Shown here: one piece after another, positions 1 through 5,264 of the stretch
Numbering within the stretch: the first letter of the stretch is position 1
Layout of the letters: each line of letters opens with the position of its first letter
Source of the DNA: JBMNNU01 sp050942695
GTDB lineage: Bacteria; Chloroflexota; UBA6077
Assembly: GCA_050942695.1 (NCBI GenBank)
Contig: JBMNNU010000153.1
Location: 1 to 7,698 of the forward strand
Reading direction: 5' to 3'
Length of the DNA: 7,698 nt
Notes under the pieces: model-generated
What the model saw: the letters and a program-made list of their open reading frames with translations, nothing else
Told to the model about the DNA's origin: nothing
The model's database searches: none
Program-made: the position numbers and the translations under genes

Positions 1-1398
1 CGCATCGTCCCTCGTCTGGAATCCCGTGGAGCCAACAGCGTAGTCTGCCAAACCGGGCTCGATCTTTTTCATTTGCGCTCTGATCTACCGTTAAACGCCG
101 ATGGCGCTGACCTCCTGCAACGTTTCACCCTCCGCCCTGGGGATCGCCACTATTTTGGACTGGCCTTCAGTCAGGACGCGCCCAGCGTCTACCCGAGCCT
201 GAACGACGATGCCGAAGAGATCATCGATATGACTCTGGATTTCTGGCGTAACTGGTCTGAGCATTGTAGCTATACTGGCCCTTACAGTGAAGCTGTGCTC
301 AGAAGCGCCCTGGTGCTCAAACTAATGGCCTTTGCACCTTCAGGAGCTATAGTTGCAGCGCCCACCACATCGTTACCAGAAGAAATCGGCGGGGTCCGCA
401 ACTGGGATTACCGCTACTGTTGGCTCCGAGATGCCTCCTTCACCGTCCGCGCCCTGTATAGTTTGGGATACTATGTTGAAGGAGACGCATTTATCCAATG
501 GATGCTACACGCAACCCGCTTGACCCACCCTGCACTACAGGTCATGTACAACCTTTACGGGGAAACTCACCTCCCTGAACGTGAACTCGACCACTTAGAG
601 GGGTATTGCGGTTCCAGGCCGGTTCGTATTGGAAACGGGGCTATCTCACAATTTCAGATAGATTTGTATGGGGAGGTGATGGCTGCCCTCGAGCATTACT
701 ACAACATCACCGGCACCCTCGATAGCGATACCCGAAACCTCCTAATCGGCGCTGCTGATTACGTAGCAAGGCGATGGAAAGAACCCGATCACGGGATATG
801 GGAGCTCCGTTCAGGTAAAGCTCAGCACGTTCACGGGAAGGTGATGGCCTGGCGAGCTCTGGACTGTGCCGCGAGAATCGCTAGAAGGTCAGGAATAGCT
901 AACGTTGCGGACAGTTGGGATCGAGTGAAGGAAGAGATCCGTGTAGAGATCCTTACTCGCGGCTACAACCAGCGGTTGGGAAGCTTTGTCCGCGTCTTTG
1001 GAGGCCAGGATGTGGATGGTAGCCTCCTCACCTTGCCCTTAGTCGGGTTCATCAATGGGGCTGACCCGCGAATGAACTCAACTATCGATGTGGTGCAGCG
1101 TCAGCTCGGTGTAGGCGAGTTCATCTATCGGTATCGGGGGATAGACGATGGTCTGCCTGGGCAGGAAGGCGCCTTCCTAACCTGCAGCTTTTGGCTGGTG
1201 GGGAACCTCGCCCTGTCTGGTCGAGTACGCGATGCTTATCGGACTTTCGAAGCACTGTTATCACGCGCGAACGATCTCGGGCTGTTCCCTGAGGAGATGG
1301 ATCCGAAAACTGGCCGGTTCCTCGGCAACTACCCCCAAGCCCTAACCCACATCGCTTTGATCAACGCTGCGTTAACCCTTCAGCAAGCCGAAGCTTAA
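1..1398 (+). CDS. Glycoside hydrolase family 15 protein (glucoamylase/trehalase-like), 5' end missing
   Basis: The reading frame is open from base 1, so the gene starts left of the window; the TTG at 73 is only an internal codon. About 465 residues are visible, against the usual 600-650 for bacterial GH15, so roughly a quarter is missing (the N-terminal beta-sandwich). The family inverts alpha-glucosidic bonds in starch-like oligosaccharides, trehalose or similar sugars. The (alpha/alpha)6 barrel begins near base 330. The hallmark NWDYRYCWLRDA is at about 400-435. The probable general acid is the Glu of GIWELR (codon 802-804), and the probable base is the second Glu of LFPEEMD (codon 1294-1296). 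EGAFLTCSFW and NYPQALTHIALINAA are also typical. No signal peptide can be judged. It converges with the next gene, with 4 bp between stop codons. Family assignment is very secure; substrate is not. Related proteins are often annotated as glucoamylase, trehalase or glucodextranase. Confidence 0.93.
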   Translation, partial: RIVPRLESRGANSVVCQTGLDLFHLRSDLPLNADGADLLQRFTLRPGDRHYFGLAFSQDAPSVYPSLNDDAEEIIDMTLDFWRNWSEHCSYTGPYSEAVLRSALVLKLMAFAPSGAIVAAPTTSLPEEIGGVRNWDYRYCWLRDASFTVRALYSLGYYVEGDAFIQWMLHATRLTHPALQVMYNLYGETHLPERELDHLEGYCGSRPVRIGNGAISQFQIDLYGEVMAALEHYYNITGTLDSDTRNLLIGAADYVARRWKEPDHGIWELRSGKAQHVHGKVMAWRALDCAARIARRSGIANVADSWDRVKEEIRVEILTRGYNQRLGSFVRVFGGQDVDGSLLTLPLVGFINGADPRMNSTIDVVQRQLGVGEFIYRYRGIDDGLPGQEGAFLTCSFWLVGNLALSGRVRDAYRTFEALLSRANDLGLFPEEMDPKTGRFLGNYPQALTHIALINAALTLQQAEA

Positions 1399-1402
1399 TT
1401 GG

Positions 1403-1879
1403 TCAAACTAGTAGGTAGAACATTCCGAGGATGGCACCATACAGCAGGTGGGATACCAGGATTCCAAGGGGTGTACGGCGACCATAATTAAGCGCCAGAA
1501 AGCCTGGGGGTTCCAGTTGGCGTGTTGGCTCCGGGCCTGCGAAATCGGAAACCATTCGCGGGTGTATCCCAGGAACGAGAGGTAAAAGGGTAACGAGGAC
1601 AAAGATGCCGTGAAACGCCCCGAAAGACAATCCTAACCACCAGGTCGCTATTCCGAGGGCTTCAAAGAAGAGTGCGTAGAAAAAGGCAAAAAACCAGCCG
1701 TTCACGAAATGTATGGCGAAGCCGATAACCTTAGCCCGGTCGCGATTGGGGGTCACCATCGTTCCCAGCAAGAAGGGGAGATCCATCCGTGTAAGCCCCG
1801 CTCCCTGACCGATACTAACGATCGTGGTGAGAACCAGTGTGGCGGCAAAACCCCACAAGAAAAGGGACTGCCAATTCAT
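1403..1879 (-). CDS. Conserved four-TM membrane protein of unknown function
   Basis: A 158-residue, strongly hydrophobic protein, probably in the cytoplasmic membrane. Likely transmembrane segments are at residues 8-27, 50-72, 78-102 and 137-157. Between TM3 and TM4 lies a polar loop with the PGIHPRM and EPPGFLALNYGRRTP stretches, which look conserved rather than random. I recall similar hypothetical proteins in Actinobacteria and Chloroflexota but know no function. ATG at 1877-1879 is preceded by GGAGG (13 nt away) and by a closer purine-rich GAAGGG, so the start is reasonable but the spacing is imperfect. The stop is 4 bp from that of the convergent GH15 gene. The upstream spacer carries repeat element E1. 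No catalytic or metal-binding motif is visible. Confidence 0.8.
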   Translation of the reverse strand: MNWQSLFLWGFAATLVLTTIVSIGQGAGLTRMDLPFLLGTMVTPNRDRAKVIGFAIHFVNGWFFAFFYALFFEALGIATWWLGLSFGAFHGIFVLVTLLPLVPGIHPRMVSDFAGPEPTRQLEPPGFLALNYGRRTPLGILVSHLLYGAILGMFYLLV

Positions 1880-1954
1880 CAGCCCTTCAGAACCTCCGCA
1901 ATAATTGGATGAGCAAATATTGATCCAGTTCTATCGACCTCTGCATAGAGGGGT

Positions 1955-2010
1955 AAATTTATTGGGGGCACCCCAAGCCCCGCCAGGCGCTGCGCCCTGG
2001 ACCCGCCTTT
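1955..2010 (-). repeat. GC-rich structured repeat, element E1 (short form)
   Basis: Read on the minus strand, E1 begins AAAGGCGGGTCCAGGGC, then a short GCAGC turn, GCCTGGCGGGG, CTT, GGGGTGCCCCCAA and an AT-rich end. It folds as a CCAGGGCG/CGCCTGG stem with one bulged base, followed by a TTGGGG-GCA-CCCCAA type hairpin on the plus strand (1962-1976). The same scaffold recurs as E2 at 5061-5168, with 17 identical bases at the start, GCCTGGCGGG in the middle and GGGGTG near the end. Homology is therefore seen directly. Its function (terminator, processed RNA or non-autonomous mobile repeat) is unknown. Confidence 0.75.
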
Positions 2011-2065
2011 GGCTACCTATGCAGCGGTCAGTAGAGGATACTCACGGCGAGAGCAACGTAACAAA

Positions 2066-2105
2066 GGGGCATGTTCCGATGTTGTACAACATCGGAACAT
2101 GCCCC
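2066..2105 (-). terminator. Perfect 40-bp palindrome, candidate terminator
   Basis: Two 20-nt arms are exact reverse complements with no spacer (GGGGCATGTTCCGATGTTGT and its complement). It begins 10 bp past the TAA of the 81-residue gene. On the minus strand it is followed by TTTGTTAC, a weak U-tract, so it could end that gene's transcript. In RNA the centre would form a GUAC tetraloop. The complete absence of mismatches is more than a terminator needs, so a repeat or protein-binding site is also possible. Confidence 0.6.
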
Positions 2106-2115
2106 GATTCACCTG

Positions 2116-2361
2116 TTAATCTCGTGCCAAGCTGGCGAGCCATAGGATCAATCCGCCTATTGCTGCAAACCAGAAGGCTGTATACTGAATAGCCGGATCG
2201 CTGAGATTCCGGTAGCTCTCGACAATTCGCTGTAGCGGCTTGGGGTAGTAGCGGTGTAACCCCCGATCGTAAAGCTCGAAGCCCAAACGGGGCTGAGCCA
2301 ATCCGATAAGCCCTTCCAGCATCAGCAGGCTACCGAAGATGTATCCGATGGTTCTGGCCAT
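2116..2361 (-). CDS. Small two-TM membrane protein of unknown function
   Basis: An 81-residue protein beginning MARTIGYIFG. Two hydrophobic helices are likely at residues 5-24 and 57-77, joined by a basic loop (YDRGLHRYYPKPLQRIVESYRNL) that probably faces the cytoplasm. I choose the ATG at 2359-2361 because an ideal AGGAGGT (2368-2374) lies 6 nt upstream. The frame stays open for 54 more codons to an ATG at 2523, but that stretch is polar, lacks a membrane-protein character and has no good ribosome binding site, so it is probably leader. The gene is divergent from the aldolase gene and is followed closely by the 40-bp palindrome. I know no function for it; small proteins of this shape are usually annotated as hypothetical. 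Confidence 0.75.
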   Translation of the reverse strand: MARTIGYIFGSLLMLEGLIGLAQPRLGFELYDRGLHRYYPKPLQRIVESYRNLSDPAIQYTAFWFAAIGGLILWLASLARD

Positions 2362-2367
2362 GGTCCC

Positions 2368-2374
2368 ACCTCCT
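2368..2374 (-). promoter_or_regulatory. Ribosome binding site fixing the start of the 81-residue protein
   Basis: AGGAGGT on the minus strand, separated by GGGACC (6 nt) from the ATG at 2361. It is near the anti-Shine-Dalgarno consensus with ideal spacing. It decides for the 81-residue start over a 135-codon upstream extension. Confidence 0.75.
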
Positions 2375-2585
2375 CTTTGAGGTTTCAGGTCACTGTTGGC
2401 ACAAACCGGACCACGGTCGAAAGAGCTAGCCTTTTTGTCTAAAGATAAATACAATACGATGGTATCCGGTACGCTGCTCAGTGTCGGTCGATGGCCGATC
2501 GCGCTCACAGTAAGGATGTCCAAAGGTGCATCCTTGTGAACTATTGCTTGTGGCGTTTCAATATACCGAGGAGGGTTGAAGAAGT

Positions 2586-3353
2586 ATGCGCATCAACACT
2601 ACCAAGCGCCTTCTGCAAGAAGGGAAACCTGCTATAGGCACCTGGCTCAATTTCCCCTGCGTGAACTCTGCTGAGGCCATGGCTCACGCTGGCTGGGATT
2701 GGGTAACTATCGACATGGAGCACGGCCCCATCGACTTCGAGATGCTTAACAACATGTTCATAGCCATAGGCACCACCAATGCCATGCCGATGTGTCGCAT
2801 CCCAGACAACGATCCCGTCTACATCAAACGGATACTCGATGCCGGCGCCTGGGGCATCGTCGTCCCTATGGTGTGCTCGGCTGAGGAAGCTGCTAACGCC
2901 GTTAGATACGCCAAGTACCCACCGGAGGGTATCAGGAGCGCCGGGGGCGGGCGATGGCGCTTCTGGGCCGGCCCAGATTATACGCAGCATGCCAACGATG
3001 AGATCCTGGTGGTCGTCCAGATCGAGCACATCGATGCAGTCAAGAAAGCGGAAGAGATCCTATCGGTGCCGGGCGTCGACGCCTGCTTCATCGGCCCTGG
3101 CGACCTGTCCTGGTCCATGGGCTTTGGAAAAGGGCTGGGAGAGAAGGACCCGAGGCATGCCGAGGCTGTGGCCGAGGTGCTGAGAGCGGCCAAGAAGGTC
3201 GGCACGCCGGCTGGCATCCACTGCCGGAGCGTCGAAGAGGTATCCTTGCGAATCGAGCAGGGATTCCAGTTCCTCGCCTGCATGAACGATATCGGGTTCA
3301 TGTTCAACTCAGCATCGGCTGCTGTGAAGCAGATCCGCGATAAGATGAAGTAA
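2586..3353 (+). CDS. HpcH/HpaI-family aldolase (2-oxo acid aldolase/citrate lyase beta-like)
   Basis: A 255-residue cytosolic protein, the normal length for class II (metal-dependent) HpcH/HpaI aldolases. These reversibly cleave 4-hydroxy-2-oxo acids to pyruvate plus an aldehyde, as in 2-keto-3-deoxy-sugar acid or hydroxyphenylacetate breakdown. It is a single TIM barrel. The DMEHGPID motif carries Asp43 and the putative base His46; Arg71 of RIP should bind the pyruvate carboxylate; DAGAWGIVVPMV (85-96) is a family signature; Glu147 (VVQIE) and Asp173 (GPGDLS) are the expected metal ligands. All key residues are present, so it should be active. The ATG is 10 nt after GGAGGG (2570-2575). The gene stands alone, ending in a strong terminator, with no sugar-pathway partner in view, so the substrate cannot be inferred. 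Related enzymes are often labelled 2-keto-3-deoxy-L-rhamnonate aldolase. Confidence 0.92.
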   Translation: MRINTTKRLLQEGKPAIGTWLNFPCVNSAEAMAHAGWDWVTIDMEHGPIDFEMLNNMFIAIGTTNAMPMCRIPDNDPVYIKRILDAGAWGIVVPMVCSAEEAANAVRYAKYPPEGIRSAGGGRWRFWAGPDYTQHANDEILVVVQIEHIDAVKKAEEILSVPGVDACFIGPGDLSWSMGFGKGLGEKDPRHAEAVAEVLRAAKKVGTPAGIHCRSVEEVSLRIEQGFQFLACMNDIGFMFNSASAAVKQIRDKMK

Positions 3354-3369
3354 TTACGACTTTGGTGCT

Positions 3370-3408
3370 AAAGGGGCGTATGGCCTATCGCTATACGCCC
3401 CTTTTGTT
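3370..3408 (+). terminator. Rho-independent terminator after the aldolase gene
   Basis: A perfect 12-bp stem, AAAGGGGCGTAT (3370-3381) with ATACGCCCCTTT (3393-3404), closes an 11-nt loop and runs into TTTTGTT. It starts 17 bp past the aldolase stop. It should insulate the GTPase gene downstream, which therefore needs its own promoter in the short interval 3409-3435. A weak TATAGA (3421-3426) is the only -10-like string I see there. Confidence 0.9.
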
Positions 3409-3446
3409 CTAGAATCCCTGTATAGAAACATTCTGAGGAGGCCTCT

Positions 3447-4430
3447 ATGCCGACGAATCTGCCTCCCCAGTACTTCGAGGCCGAGAAAGCCTTCCGGCAG
3501 GCAAAAACGCCGCAGGACAAAATAGAAGCCCTGGAGAACATGCTGGCCATCATGCCCAAACACAAGGGCACGGACCATCTCCGGGCTGAGTTGAGGGCTC
3601 GCATTGCCAAGCTCACAGAGGAGGCTGAGCAGAAAAAGGGCGCGGGTCGCACTCAACTGTACCACGTCCCCAAGGAGGGCGCTGGCCAGGTAGCGCTTGT
3701 AGGCCCACCTAACGCCGGTAAATCTCAACTGATGGCTGCCCTGACCGGAGCCAACCCCAAAATTGGCCCTTATCCTTTCACCACACAGCTACCACAACCT
3801 GCCATGATGCCCTTCGAGAACGTCCTCATCCAGTTGGTAGACCTACCTCCCGTGGTCGATAAGGGTACGCCTGGTTGGATGCGCCCTGCTATCAGGTACG
3901 CCGACCTGCTCGCGTTGGTGGTGGATCTTTCCGTAGATCCCCTCACCGACTACGAGACGCTGCAGAGTGAGTTGGCGGCTATGCGTATCGAGCCTGTTGC
4001 CGAGGGCGAAGGGATGGACAATGACACTATGATCTTCCGGAAGAAAGCCGTACTGGTGGCCAATAAGCTGGACGAGGATGACGCCAGGGAGAATCTGGAA
4101 CTGCTGGAGATGGACGTTGCCGGGAGGCTGCCATTGATCACGGTCTCGGCTGTTACCGGGGAGGGACTGGATCAGTTGCGGCGGCTTCTGTTCGAGAAGC
4201 TGAACGTTATCCGCGTGTACACGAAACCCCCGGGAAAGGATGCCAATTTGAATGAACCCACAGTGCTGAAAGCGGGTAGCACGGTCGACGACCTGGCCGC
4301 ACTGATACACAAAGAGATCAAGGAAAAGCTGAAGTACGCTGTCCTGTGGGGTTCCGGGAAGTTCCAGAGCCAGCGTATCGGGCGCAAGTACGTGCTGAAA
4401 GACGGCGACATCGTGGAGTTACTCACCTGA
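3447..4430 (+). CDS. DRG/Obg-like GTPase with C-terminal TGS domain
   Basis: A 327-residue P-loop GTPase. An N-terminal helical region (about 5-65; 'KTPQDKIEALENMLAIMPKHKGTDHL') resembles DRG/Rbg proteins. The G domain follows: G1 GPPNAGKS (86-93), switch threonines in YPFTTQ (109-114), G3 DLPP (132-135), G4 NKLD (206-209) and G5 SAVTGEG (234-240). Residues from about 255 to the end form a TGS domain (VIRVYTKPPGK...LKDGDIVELL), usual in ribosome-associated or nucleotide-sensing GTPases. A cytosolic translation-linked role is inferred from DRG relatives and not shown here. G3 is odd: the canonical DxxG glycine is proline. I recall DxPP in other bacterial members, so it is probably a subfamily trait. 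The ATG follows AGGAGG (3436-3441) by 5 nt. Being isolated behind a terminator, it is likely transcribed alone. Confidence 0.92.
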   Translation: MPTNLPPQYFEAEKAFRQAKTPQDKIEALENMLAIMPKHKGTDHLRAELRARIAKLTEEAEQKKGAGRTQLYHVPKEGAGQVALVGPPNAGKSQLMAALTGANPKIGPYPFTTQLPQPAMMPFENVLIQLVDLPPVVDKGTPGWMRPAIRYADLLALVVDLSVDPLTDYETLQSELAAMRIEPVAEGEGMDNDTMIFRKKAVLVANKLDEDDARENLELLEMDVAGRLPLITVSAVTGEGLDQLRRLLFEKLNVIRVYTKPPGKDANLNEPTVLKAGSTVDDLAALIHKEIKEKLKYAVLWGSGKFQSQRIGRKYVLKDGDIVELLT

Positions 4431-4505
4431 AACGGCGACGATTTGTTAAACACCATAAGCCTTCGGCTACATTTTAGAGGCGGGCGAGACGCCCGTGCTC
4501 CAGTC

Positions 4506-4522
4506 AGACGGCTTCGCCGTCT
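4506..4522. repeat. Short perfect hairpin in the spacer
   Basis: AGACGGC (4506-4512) and GCCGTCT (4516-4522) pair perfectly around a UUC loop. No T-tract follows on the plus strand, so it is not a classical terminator in that direction. It forms part of the hairpin cluster that starts at 4458. Confidence 0.6.
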
Positions 4523-4613
4523 ATCAAAACCAATTTGGTCGTGTAGTAGTCCCCGCTCATCGCCTCTCGAGAATGTATCCGCGAGATGGAACGTGAGACT
4601 AAAGTCGCAGACG

Positions 4614-4641
4614 TTGGCCGGCTTTTGATGCACAATACAAT
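4614..4641 (+). promoter_or_regulatory. Candidate sigma-70 promoter with overlapping inverted repeat
   Basis: A TTGGCC -35 (4614-4619, 4 of 6 to consensus) and a TACAAT -10 (4636-4641, 5 of 6) are 16 bp apart. Transcription would start near 4648, just before the ribosome binding site of the ferredoxin-like gene. An inverted repeat, CTTTTGAT (4622-4629) with ATCAAAAG (4640-4647), brackets the -10 hexamer and could be an operator. The call is by eye; promoter consensus in this lineage is not certain. Confidence 0.4.
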
Positions 4642-4670
4642 CAAAAGATACCGGTGAGGAGGCTGATACG

Positions 4671-5060
4671 GTGGCTATAAGGAAGATAGTACAGATCGAC
4701 GATGAGCTGTGTAACGGGTGTGGATTGTGCGTGACCCCCTGCGCCGAGGGCGCTATCGAGCTGATAGATGGAAAAGCCAGGGTGGTGAAAGAGGAGCTTT
4801 GCGACGGAGCGGGCTTCTGCCTCGGCGTTTGCCCCACAGGTGCGCTGAGCATCACTGAGCGAGAAGCGGCTGCTTTCGACGAAGAGGCGGTGCTGCGCCA
4901 CATCTCGGCGGGCGGGGCTAAGAAACCTGCTCACGCCCCCGAACCTGCCTGCTTCTCCTGCAAGTGCGACGATACCCTAGTAGCGCTGCTTCCCGTGCGG
5001 ATGCATGGGCGGAGCGAGTGGGTGTGTGTGCGCTGCCTGCCCAGGTTAATCCACGGGTAG
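4671..5060 (+). CDS. Ferredoxin-like 4Fe-4S protein with C-terminal cysteine-rich (zinc-ribbon-like) tail
   Basis: A 129-residue cytosolic electron-transfer protein. I start at GTG 4671 because GAGGAGG (4656-4662) lies 8 nt upstream. Residues 1-65 form a ferredoxin fold. Motif I is C14-x2-C17-x2-C20-x3-C24; motif II is C44-x5-C50-x3-C54-P, lacking the cysteine expected at 47 (Ala). I recall the same 'CDGxGxC' form in related anaerobe proteins, so it is probably a family trait, and the second cluster may be altered or absent. After a linker (66-90), C94-x2-C97-x-C99 and C119-x2-C122 surround an LPVRMHGRSEWVCVRCLP segment that looks like a small zinc ribbon. Partners are unknown; no oxidoreductase or hydrogenase subunit adjoins it. 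The assignment as a ferredoxin domain is secure; the tail interpretation is inference. Confidence 0.88.
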   Translation: MAIRKIVQIDDELCNGCGLCVTPCAEGAIELIDGKARVVKEELCDGAGFCLGVCPTGALSITEREAAAFDEEAVLRHISAGGAKKPAHAPEPACFSCKCDDTLVALLPVRMHGRSEWVCVRCLPRLIHG

Positions 5061-5086
5061 AAAAAAATAATACTTGGTGACACCCC

Positions 5087-5113
5087 CGTGACGCGAGTGG
5101 GCGCAGCGTCACG
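5087..5113. repeat. 27-nt hairpin module, copy A
   Basis: CGTGACGC (5087-5094) pairs perfectly with GCGTCACG (5106-5113) around GAGTGGGCGCA. It matches the reverse complement of copy B (5124-5150) at 18 of 27 positions, with the core ACGCGAG and CAGCGT intact. Confidence 0.75.
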
Positions 5114-5123
5114 CCCGCCAGGC

Positions 5124-5150
5124 CTCAACGCTGTGCTCGCTCGCGTTGAG
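5124..5150. repeat. 27-nt hairpin module, copy B (inverted relative to A)
   Basis: CTCAACGC (5124-5131) pairs perfectly with GCGTTGAG (5143-5150) around an 11-nt loop. On the minus strand its loop is GAGCGAGCACA, which differs from copy A's loop only by three transitions. The three stem pairs that differ between the copies are changed on both sides, so pairing is kept. Confidence 0.75.
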
Positions 5151-5264
5151 TGCCCTGGACCCGCCTTTAGGGGACATCCCAGACTCCTCCAAGGGGTAAT
5201 AGGCCCCGCCTGCCACCCCGCTTTGCCTAGCATGCAATATGCTTGATCCTAGCCAGGAGGGGCG

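Larger units (their letters stand above)
1880..2115. other. Intergenic spacer with multiple hairpins
   Basis: This 236-bp spacer separates two minus-strand membrane-protein genes. It holds a small hairpin at 1938-1951 (CCTCT-GCAT-AGAGG), repeat element E1 (1955-2010) and the 40-bp palindrome (2066-2105). I see no convincing sigma-70 promoter for the 158-residue gene here. A 95-codon plus-strand open frame through this spacer has no ribosome binding site, reads through the palindrome and resembles no protein, so I do not call it. Confidence 0.6.
4431..4670. other. Intergenic spacer with clustered short hairpins
   Basis: These 240 bp separate the GTPase and ferredoxin-like genes. Visible stems are AGCC-TTC-GGCT (4458-4468, followed by ACATTTT), CGGGCG-AGA-CGCCCG (4481-4495) and AGACGGC-TTC-GCCGTCT (4506-4522). 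Imperfect ones are ACCA-ATT-TGGT (4529-4539) and GAC-TAAA-GTC (4597-4606). The 4481-4500 string (GCGGGCGAGACGCCCGTGC) has the look of widespread bacterial intergenic repeats, but no second copy is in the window. The first hairpin could act as a weak terminator for the GTPase gene. The open frame at 4443-4628 crosses all of these and has no ribosome binding site. Confidence 0.6.
5061..5168 (-). repeat. GC-rich structured repeat, element E2 (long form with two hairpin inserts)
   Basis: Read on the minus strand, E2 has the E1 scaffold: AAAGGCGGGTCCAGGGC, then GCCTGGCGGG, then GGGGTGTCACCAA and an AT-rich end finishing in seven T residues. Where E1 has short turns, E2 carries two 27-nt hairpins: 5124-5150 (8-bp stem, 11-nt loop) and 5087-5113 (8-bp stem, 11-nt loop). 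A GGTGACACC mini-hairpin (5076-5084) precedes the poly-A/T run, so on the minus strand the element ends like an intrinsic terminator. It fills most of the gap between the ferredoxin-like and acyltransferase genes and is antisense to both. Confidence 0.75.

Noticed and set aside
1905..2192. Possible 95-residue plus-strand gene in the spacer
   Set aside because: It reads through E1 and the 40-bp palindrome, overlaps the 81-residue gene and has no ribosome binding site.
2541..3029. 162-codon minus-strand open frame opposite the aldolase
   Set aside because: Antisense shadow; the plus-strand frame has all catalytic residues of the HpcH/HpaI family.
4172..4903. 243-codon minus-strand open frame spanning the GTPase end, the spacer and the ferredoxin-like start
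   Set aside because: Serine-rich, low-complexity translation that crosses three unrelated regions and overlaps two well-supported genes.
5061..5168. CRISPR array or riboswitch as an explanation for E2
   Set aside because: There are no regularly spaced direct repeats; the hairpins are inverted and nested. I could not match the fold to a known riboswitch, and the element is antisense to both flanking genes.
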